Shown here: piece after piece, positions 27,874-37,099 of the stretch
Layout: every line of letters begins with the position of its first letter
Position numbering within the stretch: position 1 is the first letter of the stretch
DNA from: Rhodococcus rhodnii
GTDB taxonomy: Bacteria; Actinomycetota; Actinomycetes; Mycobacteriales; Pseudonocardiaceae
Assembly: GCA_000720375.1 (NCBI GenBank)
Contig: JOAA01000028.1
Location: 124,001-188,000 of the forward strand
Length of the DNA stretch: 64,000 nucleotides
Direction of reading: 5' to 3'
The notes under the pieces: model-generated
The model's database searches: none
What the model was told of the DNA's origin: nothing
Seen by the model: the letters and a program-made list of their open reading frames with translations, nothing else
Made by a program: the position numbers and the translations under genes

Positions 27874-27947
27874 GGGCCGGTAGCTCAGTTGGTCAGAGCA
27901 GGGGACTCATAATCCCTTGGCCGTGGGTTCGAGCCCCACCCGGCCCA
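27874..27947 (+). tRNA. tRNA-Met (CAT), elongator type
   Basis: A 74-nt cloverleaf has acceptor GGGCCGG/CCGGCCC, anticodon loop CTCATAA (CAT) and T-arm GGTTCGAGCCC. The fully paired first acceptor base argues against initiator tRNA. A lysidine-modified Ile tRNA also reads CAT and cannot be excluded, but the Asn-Met pair is the known order. Confidence 0.92.
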
Positions 27948-27965
27948 CGTCCTCAGGGGGCGTCT

Positions 27966-28023
27966 GTCCGCGGAGAGCGCGGACCAGGTCGTCCGTCATT
28001 ATTTTGCGGGGCCGAGCCCCGCA
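27966..28023. terminator. two hairpins after tRNA-Met
   Basis: GTCCGCG/CGCGGAC (27966-27984, 5-nt loop) and TGCGGGGC/GCCCCGCA (28005-28023, 3-nt loop) lie in the gap between tRNA-Met and the convergent HxlR gene. They may end transcripts from both sides. Confidence 0.5.
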
Positions 28024-28085
28024 GACCCCACGGTGCCCGCCAGCTCGGCATTGCCTTGGGCGGGCAGGGTTTGGCGTGTGTTGGC

Positions 28086-28484
28086 TTAGGTTCGGCGGCG
28101 GCGGGTTTGTTGCTTTGCGTCGTAGTCCGTGCGGGCTTGCTCGACTTTTGGCAGGTTGACGGACCATTCGGTCAGTGCCGCGAACAGTGTTGCCAGGCTG
28201 CGTCCCAGTTCGCTGATCTCGTATTCCACTCGGGGTGGGACCTCTGGGTGATAGGTGCGTGTGACGAGGCCGTCGCGTTCGAGTTGGCGGAGCCGCTGGG
28301 TCAGGACTTTGGGTGTGATCGTGGTGATGCGGCGTTCCAGCTCGACGAAGCGTTGCCGACCGTATTCGTTGAGGGTCCACAGGATGGGCGTTGTCCAGCG
28401 GCTGAAGACGATGTCCACCACCGGGGCGATGGGGCATGCCTGTTCTGGTGGGACGTCCGTTATGGCCTCGGTCACTTTGCCCAC
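28086..28484 (-). CDS. HxlR family transcriptional regulator
   Basis: This 132-residue winged-helix protein has a single Cys at residue 17 (QACPIAPVVDIVFSRWTTPIL), RRITTITPKVLTQRLRQLERDGLVTR as DNA-binding region, and VPPRVEYEISELGRSL as wing. HxlR/QorR-type regulators sense electrophiles or quinones through that Cys. It is divergent from an NAD(P)-binding reductase that is the likely target. Confidence 0.93.
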   Translation of the reverse strand: MGKVTEAITDVPPEQACPIAPVVDIVFSRWTTPILWTLNEYGRQRFVELERRITTITPKVLTQRLRQLERDGLVTRTYHPEVPPRVEYEISELGRSLATLFAALTEWSVNLPKVEQARTDYDAKQQTRRRRT

Positions 28485-28493
28485 ACTTTCCTC

Positions 28494-28503
28494 TAGGTAC
28501 CTA
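28494..28503. promoter_or_regulatory. candidate HxlR operator
   Basis: The perfect palindrome TAGGTACCTA lies 10 bp upstream of the hxlR start and 61 bp before the reductase start. HxlR-type regulators usually bind such GTAC-centred sites in divergent promoters. Confidence 0.5.
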
Positions 28504-28563
28504 CTATCACTTCGACAGTACCGTCACGGAGTCCGTACAGGAACTCGAAACAGGAGAACGAAC

Positions 28564-29361
28564 GTGATTGTGGTGACGGGAGCGACGGGAAACGTTGGGC
28601 AGCCGCTGGTGCGAGCCCTTGCCGAGGCAGGCGAAGAGGTGGTCGCTGTTTCTCGCAGGGCGGCCGAACACCGAGCTGACCTGGTCGAACCGGAGACGCT
28701 CAAGCCTGCTCTCGACGGGGCCGAGGCGTTGTTCCTGCTGACCTCCTCCGACTTCATGGCGAGGGGCAACATCCATGACCTGATGGCCGTTGTGCGTGAG
28801 TCCGGCGTGCAGCGGGTTGTTTTGCTGTCCTCGCAAGGTGTTGGTACGCAACGGCATCCGTCGCATCTTGAGGACGCCGTCAAGCAGTCGGGTCTGCAGT
28901 GGACGATGCTGCGGCCCGGCAACTTCAACTCCAACACGTTCCAGTGGGCCGACATGGTCCGCACGCAACGACTGGTTGAGGCGCCGTTCGCTGACGTCGC
29001 GCTGCCTGCCATCGATCCGGTGGACATCGCCGAGGTTGCTGCGCGTGTGCTGCGGGAGCCAGGCCACGAGGGCAGCATCTACACGCTGACGGGGCCAGAG
29101 CCGATCTCGCCGAGGCAGCAGGCTGCGGCGATCGGGGAGGCGGTGGGTGAGCCGGTGCGGTTCGTTGAGCAGAGCCGGCCGGATGCGCGGGCTCGGATGT
29201 TGCAGTTCATGCCCGAGCCGGTTGTGGAGAGCACGCTTGGCATCCTCGGCGAACCGTCTGCTGCCGAGCAGCGCGTCAGCCCTGACGTCGAGCGGGTTCT
29301 TGGCCGTTCGCCTCGCACTTACGCCGACTGGGCGGCTCGCAACGTCGTGGTGTTCAAGTGA
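28564..29361 (+). CDS. NmrA/NAD(P)H-binding SDR-like reductase
   Basis: The start is GTG 28564, with AGGAG 7 bases upstream, giving 265 residues. The N-terminal Rossmann motif is VTGATGNVGQPLVRAL, followed by VVLLSSQGV and a substrate-domain segment WTMLRPGNFNSNT, as in atypical SDRs related to QOR2 and NmrA. It probably reduces a quinone-like substrate and is controlled by the divergent HxlR protein. Confidence 0.88.
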   Translation: MIVVTGATGNVGQPLVRALAEAGEEVVAVSRRAAEHRADLVEPETLKPALDGAEALFLLTSSDFMARGNIHDLMAVVRESGVQRVVLLSSQGVGTQRHPSHLEDAVKQSGLQWTMLRPGNFNSNTFQWADMVRTQRLVEAPFADVALPAIDPVDIAEVAARVLREPGHEGSIYTLTGPEPISPRQQAAAIGEAVGEPVRFVEQSRPDARARMLQFMPEPVVESTLGILGEPSAAEQRVSPDVERVLGRSPRTYADWAARNVVVFK

Positions 29362-29362
29362 T

Positions 29363-29836
29363 CTAAGGGGGCGGTAGAACGGGGCCGCCTGCCCACGTCG
29401 AGAAGATCAGGTGGGTTTCGACTCGGCCGACCTCGCGTCGTGACGTGTACTCGTCCAACACTAGGCGTTGCAGGTCCCCGGTGCTGTGACACGCGACGTG
29501 CACCATGAAGTCGCTGCCGCCGGTCACGTGGTGCAGGGCCACCGTCTCGGGCAGCGACTGCACGTGTTTCACGAAGGGGTCGATCAGCGGCCGAGCGTGG
29601 GGTTGTAGCTGCACAGCAAGCATGGCCTGGACGCTTCGGCCCACGGCTTCGGGGGACACCGTCGCGGTGTAGCCGATGATCACGCCCAAGCGCTTCAGCC
29701 GGGCCACTCGGTCGAGGCAGGTTGACGGCGCCACGCCGACTTGGGCCGCGAGGTCCTTGTTGGCGATGCGGCCGTCGGCCTGCAGGATCCGCAGGATCGC
29801 CACGTCGACCGAGTCGAGGGTGCCGGGGTCGGGCAT
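29363..29836 (-). CDS. Lrp/AsnC family regulator
   Basis: The start at 29836 gives 157 residues (PDPGTLDSVDVAILRILQADG). The HTH is KDLAAQVGVAPSTCLDRVARL and a C-terminal RAM domain follows (LPETVALHHVTGGSDFMVHVACH). It is divergent from a sulfur amino acid lyase across 131 bp, the usual regulator-target layout for methionine gamma-lyase. Confidence 0.93.
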   Translation of the reverse strand: MPDPGTLDSVDVAILRILQADGRIANKDLAAQVGVAPSTCLDRVARLKRLGVIIGYTATVSPEAVGRSVQAMLAVQLQPHARPLIDPFVKHVQSLPETVALHHVTGGSDFMVHVACHSTGDLQRLVLDEYTSRREVGRVETHLIFSTWAGGPVLPPP

Positions 29837-29967
29837 GCGTCGAACTGTATCCGGTTCACAGTCGAGAATCAGACTGGGAACCGAATCCTGGGGAACAATC
29901 CGGGCGTTCCGCCGAACCCGATACGGAAGATCCGCCATCGGCCCGGATCGCGGCGCATGCTCGGCGC

Positions 29968-31080
29968 ATGGCTCTCGACACCCGTGCGATTCACGCCGGT
30001 CGCGATGACCTCGTCGACCTGGGCGTTCATGCCATTCCCCTCGACCTTTCGACGACCTACCCGGCGCGGGACAGCAGCGCCGAGGCGGCGCGACTCGATG
30101 TCCTTGCCACCGGCGAAATGGACGGTGGCCTGCCGATCTACGCCCGCGTCAGCAACCCGACGGTCGCGCGGTTCGAGACCGCGTTGGCCGAATTGGAGGG
30201 TTGCGAGGCGGGGGTGGCGTTCGCCAGCGGCATGGCGGCGCTGTCCGCGTGCTTGCTCGCTGCGGTTGTGCAGGGTAAGCCGCATGTTGTTGCTGTGCGG
30301 CCGTTGTACGGCACGACGGATCACCTTGTGGCGTCCGGGCTGCTGGGCACGTTCGTCACCTGGGCAAGCCCTGACGAGGTTGCGCAGGCCATCCGGCCGG
30401 ACACTGGACTGGTCATTGTGGAGTCACCGGCCAACCCGACATTGACCGAAGTGGACATCGCGCGGCTCGCCGAGGCCGCGGGTGACGTGCCTTTGTTGGT
30501 GGACAACACGTTCGCCACGCCTGTACTGCAGCGGCCTGCGGAGCACGGGGCCAAGATCGTGCTGCACAGTGCGACGAAGTTCCTGGGCGGTCACGGCGAT
30601 GTGATGGGCGGGATCATCGCGTGTGACGAGGAATACGCGCGTGTGCTGCGTCAGCTGAGGTTCGTCACCGGCGGAATTCTTCACCCGATGGCGGGATATT
30701 TGTTGCTGCGCGGGCTTTCCACGCTTCCGGTCCGTATCCGTGCGGCGTCCGCCAATGCCGCTGAGCTCGCGAAGCGGCTCAAGGATCACCCGAAGGTGGA
30801 ACGCGTTCACTACCCGAAGCTTGGCGGAGCGTTGGTGTCCATCGAGGTGGCCGGCGACCCGCTGCCTGTCATCGCCGCGGTCCGGGTGTTCACGCCCGCG
30901 GTCAGCCTCGGCAGCGTGGACAGCCTGATCCAGCACCCCGGTTCGCTGACACACCGCATCATGGAGCCCGACGACCGCAAGGACGCGGGCATCAGCGAAC
31001 AACTGCTGCGGCTGTCCGTCGGGCTGGAGGACGTCGAGGACCTCTGGCAGGACATCGACCAGGCGCTGCAGAAGGCCTAG
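29968..31080 (+). CDS. Cys/Met metabolism PLP enzyme (methionine gamma-lyase or cystathionine gamma-lyase/synthase)
   Basis: ATG 29968 gives 370 residues beginning [13 protein letters not shown]. The PLP-binding Lys lies in [16 protein letters not shown], with [12 protein letters not shown] before it. [10 protein letters not shown] marks the phosphate-binding turn. Compared with typical 390-400-residue relatives it is slightly short near [20 protein letters not shown]. The Lrp neighbour favours a catabolic lyase, but the exact reaction cannot be fixed. Confidence 0.9.
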   Translation: MALDTRAIHAGRDDLVDLGVHAIPLDLSTTYPARDSSAEAARLDVLATGEMDGGLPIYARVSNPTVARFETALAELEGCEAGVAFASGMAALSACLLAAVVQGKPHVVAVRPLYGTTDHLVASGLLGTFVTWASPDEVAQAIRPDTGLVIVESPANPTLTEVDIARLAEAAGDVPLLVDNTFATPVLQRPAEHGAKIVLHSATKFLGGHGDVMGGIIACDEEYARVLRQLRFVTGGILHPMAGYLLLRGLSTLPVRIRAASANAAELAKRLKDHPKVERVHYPKLGGALVSIEVAGDPLPVIAAVRVFTPAVSLGSVDSLIQHPGSLTHRIMEPDDRKDAGISEQLLRLSVGLEDVEDLWQDIDQALQKA

Positions 31081-31517
31081 AACAGCCTGCGCGGACCGGG
31101 ACCCTCGCCGGCCAGCGAATCGCCGGGGTTCACCAGCGTGCATTCCTTGAACGACAGACAGCCGCATCCGATGCAGCTGGTGAACCGGTCCCGCATCCGC
31201 TCAAGCCGCTCGATCCTCGAGTTCAGCTCGGCACTCCAGCACTCCGAAGCCTTCTCCCAGAACTCACGCGTCGGGGCGACACCCTCGGGCAACAGCGCGA
31301 GGACGTCGCCGATCACCGACAACGGCATGCCCAGCGTCTGCGAGGCACGGATGAACGCCACTTGCCGCAAGGTCTCCCTGCGGTAGCGGCGCTGGTTTCC
31401 GGTTGTCCGTCTGCTGTGGATCAGGCCTTTGCGTTCGTAGAACCGCAGGGCCGACGTGGGCACCCCGCTGCGGTCGGACAGTTCTCCGATGGTGAGCTCA
31501 GCGGGCAGGACGGCCAT
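31077..31517 (-). CDS. soxR: redox-sensitive activator SoxR
   Basis: This 146-residue MerR-family protein has HTH IGELSDRSGVPTSALRFYERKGL and a C-terminal [2Fe-2S] site Cys115, Cys118, Cys120 and Cys126 (CIGCGCLSFKEC), the exact SoxR spacing. In actinobacteria SoxR answers redox-active compounds rather than driving soxS. It overlaps the lyase stop convergently. No SoxR box is obvious next to it. Confidence 0.95.
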   Translation of the reverse strand: MAVLPAELTIGELSDRSGVPTSALRFYERKGLIHSRRTTGNQRRYRRETLRQVAFIRASQTLGMPLSVIGDVLALLPEGVAPTREFWEKASECWSAELNSRIERLERMRDRFTSCIGCGCLSFKECTLVNPGDSLAGEGPGPRRLF

Positions 31518-31526
31518 GGCCCCACT

Positions 31527-32405
31527 CTATTTGTTGGGCGACACCATGATCGGTGATCCCTGCGGCACCGGCAGCACCTGCACCTTGCCGGACTTGATCG
31601 CCTCGTTGACCGCCTGCTGTTGCTGGTAGGCCTGATAGCCGGGAATCCCGCCGGGGAAGTTCGCGGCCGCCTGCTTGTCCACGTCCGCTGCCTGGCTGCG
31701 CAGCTCCGCCGCCTGCTTGTCGGTCAGGCCCTGCACCAGGCCCGGCTGGATACCCGGCTTCTGCAGCAGCACCGAGTTGATGGTGATCAGGTCGACGCCC
31801 TGGGTGAGGCTCTTGAGCACTTCCGGCAGCTGGTTGAGCACGTCCCGTTCCCACTGCGCCTTCGACGGCGCGTCGGTGTACAGCTTCTGCCACGGGTATT
31901 TCAGCGCCTCGTTGTCCGTCGCCCGGTCCAGCGCCGCGCCCACGTAGTTGCGCAGCAACGAGTTCCAGCCGGGCTGCATCTGCTCGCCGCCGTCGGTCGG
32001 TGCCGCGTCGTACTTGTACGCGATGAGTTCGTGGAACATCTGGATCTTCCCGCCCGGCCAGACCTTGCCGGTCGGGTCGGTGAACTCGGAACAGTCGGTG
32101 TTCAGGGTGAACTTCACCGTCCCGGTCACCTTGATCTCCTGCGAGTCCTGCGTCGTTGAGGTCAGCGGTGCCGAGTCGATGCCGTCGCCGTCGCCGAAGG
32201 TGAAGTCCCGCTGGCCTTTGGGGTAGTAATAGTGGTCGTCGTTGACGTCACTGACATCCCGGTCGGTCTCGCACTCGACGAATTTCCGTGAGTCGAACGG
32301 GCCCGCGCCGTATTGCAGGGAGACCTCGCTCGAAGTCGGATTCGCGATGGAACATGCGGTCAGTACGAGGGCGAGCAGGGGTAAGGCGACGAGTCGGCGA
32401 GTCAT
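31527..32405 (-). CDS. SPFH/band-7-like lipoprotein
   Basis: This 292-residue protein has a lipobox LTAC at residues 15-18 after a short signal peptide. The middle resembles an SPFH fold (VTGTVKFTLNTDCSEF, then RNYVGAALDRATDNEALKYPW), followed by a Gln/Ala-rich helix (QAAELRSQAADVDKQAA). It is exported and lipid-anchored. Its role is unknown; SPFH proteins scaffold membrane domains. Confidence 0.82.
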   Translation of the reverse strand: MTRRLVALPLLALVLTACSIANPTSSEVSLQYGAGPFDSRKFVECETDRDVSDVNDDHYYYPKGQRDFTFGDGDGIDSAPLTSTTQDSQEIKVTGTVKFTLNTDCSEFTDPTGKVWPGGKIQMFHELIAYKYDAAPTDGGEQMQPGWNSLLRNYVGAALDRATDNEALKYPWQKLYTDAPSKAQWERDVLNQLPEVLKSLTQGVDLITINSVLLQKPGIQPGLVQGLTDKQAAELRSQAADVDKQAAANFPGGIPGYQAYQQQQAVNEAIKSGKVQVLPVPQGSPIMVSPNK

Positions 32406-32529
32406 GGTTTCCCCTCAGCTGGAATGGTCGAGCGCAGATTGTGCCACGTAGTGTCCGGGACCGATCCCGATTCGTCGCAGGAACATTCCGGTACGAAAAA
32501 TCGCTTCCCTTTCGTGACACCATTGCGCA

Positions 32530-33015
32530 ATGCGTGACCTGTTGCGATGGCAGTTCGACCTGACCTGGTCCCTGCTGGAACTGCACCTCGCCGAGCTGAC
32601 CGCCGAGGATTTCCGGTGGGAGCCGTCGGCGTACACCTGGGCTGTCCGCGATGGCGTGCCGGATTGGGCCGACACCGAACCCGACCCGATCCCGGTGCCC
32701 ACGATCGCTTGGGTCACTTGGCATATCGGATGGTGGTGGTCGGTCACCCTGGACCACGCGACAGGCCGGACGCCACGTGACCGTACCGAAATCGGCTGGC
32801 CCGGTGACGGCGAACCGGCCGTCAAGTGGTTGCGGGACTTGCGGACCGAGTGGATCGAGGTGCTCGCCGACATCGATTTGGCCGCGCCCGCGCCATTTCC
32901 GTGGCAGGACGATCCGGCGATGACGGTCGCCCATATGGCCGGCTGGGTGAATTCCGAGCTGATGAAGAACGTCGCGGAGATCGGCCAGTTGCGGCTGCTG
33001 CGAGCAAGCGGCTGA
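32530..33015 (+). CDS. DinB family protein
   Basis: This 161-residue four-helix protein has potential metal ligands His in VTWHIGWWWSVTLDHATG and His in MTVAHMAGWVNSELMKN. It starts at ATG 32530. DinB-like proteins include thiol transferases and unknowns. It is monocistronic, with a strong hairpin right after the stop. Confidence 0.85.
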   Translation: MRDLLRWQFDLTWSLLELHLAELTAEDFRWEPSAYTWAVRDGVPDWADTEPDPIPVPTIAWVTWHIGWWWSVTLDHATGRTPRDRTEIGWPGDGEPAVKWLRDLRTEWIEVLADIDLAAPAPFPWQDDPAMTVAHMAGWVNSELMKNVAEIGQLRLLRASG

Positions 33016-33046
33016 TGGCGAAGCCGTCGCCGCGACGGCTTCGCCA
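33016..33046. terminator. bidirectional terminator between dinB-like and epoxide hydrolase genes
   Basis: A perfect 14-bp stem TGGCGAAGCCGTCG/CGACGGCTTCGCCA with a 3-nt loop fills the gap between two convergent stops. Confidence 0.9.
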
Positions 33047-33056
33047 CTAGGTTGGA

Positions 33057-34307
33057 TCAGCGCAGCAGGCGGGCGAACTTGCGGACTTCGTCGGTGAAGA
33101 TCTCGGGCTGTTCGAAAGCCGCGAAGTGGCCGCCGCGAGCGACACGGTTGAAATAGATCAGGTTGTCCTTGTACACGCGCTCGGCCCAAATTCGGGGCAG
33201 CGGCAGGATTTCACGCGGGAACACGGTGAACCCGATGGGTACGTGGAACTCGTCGGGAGTCGGGGTGCCGCGGCCGAATTCCCAGTAGAACCGGGCCGAC
33301 GACGCGCCGGTCGCGGGCAGCCAGTACAGCATGATGTCGTCGAGCATCTGGTCGTAGCCGAGGACACTCTCCGGGTTGAAGTCGCTGTCGGTCCATTCGC
33401 TGAACTTCTCGTAGATCCACGCGGCCTGTCCCGTTGGCGAGTCGGACAGGCTGTAGCCCATCTGCTGCGGCCTGGTCGCGTGCTCGGTGAAGTATCCGGA
33501 GCCGTCGGTCTGGAACTTCTCCAGCTTTGCCAGCGCTTCCAGCTCTTCGGGCGTCGGCGGGTCGCCGACCGGCGGGGCGAACGTGGCGAAGAAGTTCAGG
33601 TGGATCCCGGCCAGCCCGGCCGGTTTGATCTTCGCCAGCTCCGCGGTGACCGCACCGCCCCAGTCCCCGCCTTGCGCCAGCCAACGGGTGTAGCCGAGGC
33701 GCTGCATCAACACCGCCCACGCGTTCGCCGTACGCGTCACGTTCCAGCCCGTCGAACTTGGTTTGTCGGAGAACCCGTAGCCCGGCAGCGACGGCACGAC
33801 GACGTGGAAGGCGTCCTCGGCCTTGCCGCCGAACGCGGTGGGGTCAGTGAGGGGGCCGATGACGTTCAGGAACTCCACCACCGATCCTGGCCAGCCGTGG
33901 GACAGCAGGATCGGGATCGCGTCGCGGTGCTTCGAGCGGACGTGCAGGAAGTGGATTCCCAGGCCGTCGATGCGGGTGCGGAACTGGCCGAAGCCGTTCA
34001 GCCGGGCTTCGACTCGCCGCCAGTTGTAGCGCGTCAGCCAATACGCGACCAGTTTGCGGACCTTCTCCAGCTGGGCGCCTTGCGTGACGTCGTCGACAGT
34101 CTCCCGTTCCGGCCAGCGCGTCGCGGCCAGCCGTCGCTTCAGGTCGACCAGCACGGATTCGGGGACGTTCAGCCGGAACGGCGTCACAGCGTCCGTCGCG
34201 GGCGGTATGGAGAACGTCGTTTCCTCTGCGTACGCGGGCATCCCCAGCAGACCGAGCGGCGCCACCGCGCCCGCTCCCAGCAGTCCTCTTCGTGAAAAGT
34301 GACTCAT
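33057..34307 (-). CDS. secreted epoxide hydrolase (EHN type)
   Basis: The start at 34307 gives 416 residues. A Tat-like leader (SRRGLLGAGAVAPLGLLG) precedes the EHN domain (about 40-150) and an alpha/beta hydrolase fold. HGWPGS at 137-142 supplies the oxyanion hole, Asp215 in GGDWGG is the nucleophile, and GGHFAAFEQP near the C terminus carries the His. The family opens epoxides to diols. A ribosome site GGAGGAGC precedes the start. Confidence 0.93.
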   Translation of the reverse strand: MSHFSRRGLLGAGAVAPLGLLGMPAYAEETTFSIPPATDAVTPFRLNVPESVLVDLKRRLAATRWPERETVDDVTQGAQLEKVRKLVAYWLTRYNWRRVEARLNGFGQFRTRIDGLGIHFLHVRSKHRDAIPILLSHGWPGSVVEFLNVIGPLTDPTAFGGKAEDAFHVVVPSLPGYGFSDKPSSTGWNVTRTANAWAVLMQRLGYTRWLAQGGDWGGAVTAELAKIKPAGLAGIHLNFFATFAPPVGDPPTPEELEALAKLEKFQTDGSGYFTEHATRPQQMGYSLSDSPTGQAAWIYEKFSEWTDSDFNPESVLGYDQMLDDIMLYWLPATGASSARFYWEFGRGTPTPDEFHVPIGFTVFPREILPLPRIWAERVYKDNLIYFNRVARGGHFAAFEQPEIFTDEVRKFARLLR

Positions 34308-34400
34308 GGCTTGCTCCTCCCAGGCGGTCTTACCGCGGCCACTCTGGCACCGATTGCGGTCACCCGGTGGCCTGTTTCGCGAAGGGCTAACGTGGACGTC

Positions 34401-35264
34401 GTGCGTGTAGCGACGTGGAACGTGAACTCGGTCAAGCAGCGTGTGCCCCGGTTGTTGCCGTGGCTGGACCAACGCCAACCGGATGTCGTGTGCCTGCAGG
34501 AGACGAAGCTCGCCGACGAGGCATTCCTCGCTCTGCTCGGTAAAGATCTCGGTGAGCGCGGCTACGAGGTCGCGTTGAACGGCGAGGTGCAATGGAACGG
34601 CGTCGCGATCCTGTCCAAGGTTGGCCTTGATGACGTGACGGTCGGTTTGCCGGGTGCGCCTGGTTTCCCGCATGCCGAGGCGCGTGCGGTGTCGGCGACA
34701 TGCGACGGCGTGCGCGTGCATTCGGTGTACGTGCCCAACGGGCGGACGCCTGATTCGGACCACTACCAGTACAAGCTCACGTGGCTGGCGGCGTTGCGTG
34801 ACGCTGTTAAGGCGGGTCCTGAGGCGGTTGTGGTGTGCGGTGACATGAACATCGCGCCGACCGACGCCGACGTGTTCGATCCCGACGCGTACATCGGGCA
34901 GACGCACGTGACGCCGCCAGAGCGGGCCGCGTTGGCTGAGCTGCAGGCGTTGGGGTTGCACGACGTCATGCGTGACCGGTGGCCGGACAAACGCGTCTTC
35001 ACCTACTGGGACTACCGGGCCGGCATGTTCCACCAGGACTTGGGCATGCGGATCGACTTGATCCTCGCCAGTGACCCCGTTGCCAAGCGGGTGCAGGCGT
35101 CATGGGTGGACCGGCACGCGCGCAAGGGCACCGGGCCGAGCGATCACGCGCCCGTGATCGTCGACCTGGACACCGCGCCTGACGGGGACATCGGACCGGT
35201 GGTGCCACCGCCGTCCGCACCCGCCGCCAAGCGCGGTGCCAAGAAACTGCCCCAGGCTAAATAG
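34401..35264 (+). CDS. xthA: exodeoxyribonuclease III / AP endonuclease
   Basis: The start is taken at GTG 34401 (RVATWNVNSVKQR), giving 287 residues; GTG 34392 would add three. Signatures are VVCLQETKLAD, VYVPNGRTPDSDHYQYK, CGDMNIAPTDADV and GTGPSDHAPVIVDL. It repairs abasic sites. The basic tail (AAKRGAKKLPQAK) extends past the fold and may bind DNA. The 3' end overlaps the RNHCP gene convergently. Confidence 0.95.
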   Translation: MRVATWNVNSVKQRVPRLLPWLDQRQPDVVCLQETKLADEAFLALLGKDLGERGYEVALNGEVQWNGVAILSKVGLDDVTVGLPGAPGFPHAEARAVSATCDGVRVHSVYVPNGRTPDSDHYQYKLTWLAALRDAVKAGPEAVVVCGDMNIAPTDADVFDPDAYIGQTHVTPPERAALAELQALGLHDVMRDRWPDKRVFTYWDYRAGMFHQDLGMRIDLILASDPVAKRVQASWVDRHARKGTGPSDHAPVIVDLDTAPDGDIGPVVPPPSAPAAKRGAKKLPQAK

Positions 35265-35658
35265 CGAGCAACGCGCGTTGCGGCAATCGGGAACCGAAGG
35301 GCCGCAACGCGATCCGCAGCAACACAAGCGCGTTGTCGTCACCGGCGACGCGGTTCGCGCTGAGCTCGTCGCACGCCAGACAGCTGTGGATGATCATCCA
35401 TTCACCGTCCGGCCGGACCGACAGGCTCAGCGGGACCATCCGCCCGCGACACGTTGCCCGCCGGTCGCCTGGGATCCGGCCGTCGACGTGCAGGCTGGTC
35501 AGGCAGTTCGGGCAGTGATTGCGATGAGCCGTGCCCGGTGCGTGGAAGGGCACGTCGAGACGGCAGCCGACGCACCGGAACGCGTCGCCGGGGTTGTCTC
35601 GTCGCTTCTCCTTCGACCGCTGCCGGGTGCCGGAACGAGGATTTCGCCTGGGCATCAC
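35257..35658 (-). CDS. RNHCP domain protein (downstream copy)
   Basis: This 133-residue protein has a basic N terminus (MMPRRNPRSGTRQRSKEKRR), Cys pairs in FRCVGCRLDV, RNHCPNC and SCLACDEL, and the domain name motif RNHCP. The pattern suggests a zinc-binding fold. It overlaps the upstream RNHCP gene by 4 bp. Function unknown. Confidence 0.88.
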   Translation of the reverse strand: MMPRRNPRSGTRQRSKEKRRDNPGDAFRCVGCRLDVPFHAPGTAHRNHCPNCLTSLHVDGRIPGDRRATCRGRMVPLSLSVRPDGEWMIIHSCLACDELSANRVAGDDNALVLLRIALRPFGSRLPQRALLAI

Positions 35659-35996
35659 AGATCACCGAACGCTTCCAGCGGGAACGGCGGCTGAGCCAAG
35701 GGGCGGACCGCCATCCGCACCAGGATGAGCTGGTTGTCGTCCGTGCTGATCGGATTCGACGTCAGCTCGTCACACCGGGTGCACCGATGGATGATCATCC
35801 AGTCGCCGTTGCGCAGCACGGCGATCGAGATCGGGATCATCCGCGACTGGCACTCGGCGTCCGCGGTGTGCTGGGAGTGCAGGCAGCTGGGGCAGTGGTT
35901 GCGCAGCCGCCCTTCCGGGGCCTGTTTGGACACGGTCAGTCCACATCGGATACAGGTGAACGTGTCCGTGCTCAGGTATGGGTTCTTGACAGACAA
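35655..35996 (-). CDS. RNHCP domain protein (upstream copy)
   Basis: This 113-residue paralogue of the next gene has FTCIRCGLTV, RNHCPSC and HRCTRCDELTSN, plus the shared segments MIPISIAVLRNGDWMIIHRC and LVRMAVRPL. It lacks the basic leader of its neighbour. The two form a tandem duplicate operon. The domain is common in actinobacteria and has no assigned role. Confidence 0.88.
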   Translation of the reverse strand: MSVKNPYLSTDTFTCIRCGLTVSKQAPEGRLRNHCPSCLHSQHTADAECQSRMIPISIAVLRNGDWMIIHRCTRCDELTSNPISTDDNQLILVRMAVRPLAQPPFPLEAFGDL

Positions 35997-36159
35997 CTGT
36001 GGCTCCTAGCCGGGATTTCTGACATAGATCACCGGAAGGAGGGCGCCTCAACGCCGGGAACGCGCTTACTCGGCGCCCTCGGAGCGCACGGTCATAGATC
36101 AGCTACTTTCTAGGGCCGCGTTGGGCCCGGGTCGGTTGCCCGCAAGGTAGCAACGCCGC

Positions 36160-37029
36160 TCATCCGGGCACCACCGATTTTTCGGCCACCACGGTCTCGA
36201 TGAAGGCCGAGGTCAGCGGGTCGGGGGCGCTGCGCGTGAACGCGGCCAGCGGGCGGGTGATGGGCGGGTCGGGCCGCAGCACAGGCCCGTCGAACGACGG
36301 CGGCAGGATGTTGGACGGCACCAACGTGGGGCCTAGGCCGGCTGCCGCGAGGATCGGCGCCGTCGCGGTCTGCTCGGTCCGTACCGCGGCCTTGGGGCTG
36401 AACCCGGCGGCCGCGCAGGCCTGGTCGAGTACGTCGGCAAGTCCGTGACCAGGCGCGAAGTGCACCCAGCTGCGGTCGGCCAACGAACGCAGGTCAACGC
36501 GATCCGAACCAGCGGCATCCGGGTCGATGACGACGAACTCCTCCTCGCCAAACGTCCACAGTGGACCGCTCCAGGCGTCGGGCGGCGGTCCGATCGCGAG
36601 GTCGGCTTGTCCGGCGAGCATGGCGGCGTGCAGTTCCGAAGCGTGCCGGTGCTCGAAGAGTCTGATGTGGACATCCTCGCAGCGTCGCCGCCACGCCCGC
36701 AGCACCTTGGGCAGGACGCCGAGGCTGATCGAGTACAACGTGGCCACCTGGAGCTCGCCGATCTCCAGGCCGGACGCCTGACGAGCCGCGCACCGAGCAC
36801 GTTCGGCGTCCGCCAGAGCGGCCCGTGCGTGCGGCAGCATCGCGCGACCCATCGGTGTCAGCCGAATCGAACGAGGCAGCCGTTCCAGCAACGCTCCACC
36901 TGAATCCCGTTCCAGCGCACGGATCTGGTGAGACAACGCGGGCTGTGTGACGTGCAACAACTCGGCCGCGCGGGTGAACGACCCCTCGTCGACCACGGTC
37001 ACCAAGTACTCAAGCTGCCGCAACGTCAT
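36160..37029 (-). CDS. LysR family regulator
   Basis: This 289-residue protein has N-terminal HTH LRQLEYLVTVVDEGSFTRAAELLHVTQPALSHQIRALE and a periplasmic-binding-like effector domain. It is divergent from the PRISE-type reductase across 70 bp, so it likely controls that gene. Confidence 0.94.
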   Translation of the reverse strand: MTLRQLEYLVTVVDEGSFTRAAELLHVTQPALSHQIRALERDSGGALLERLPRSIRLTPMGRAMLPHARAALADAERARCAARQASGLEIGELQVATLYSISLGVLPKVLRAWRRRCEDVHIRLFEHRHASELHAAMLAGQADLAIGPPPDAWSGPLWTFGEEEFVVIDPDAAGSDRVDLRSLADRSWVHFAPGHGLADVLDQACAAAGFSPKAAVRTEQTATAPILAAAGLGPTLVPSNILPPSFDGPVLRPDPPITRPLAAFTRSAPDPLTSAFIETVVAEKSVVPG

Positions 37030-37099
37030 GAACGCAGTTTATGGCAGAGGTGAGAACTAAGACTTGGACTTATGGCACTGGGAAGCCCACGATCGAGGT

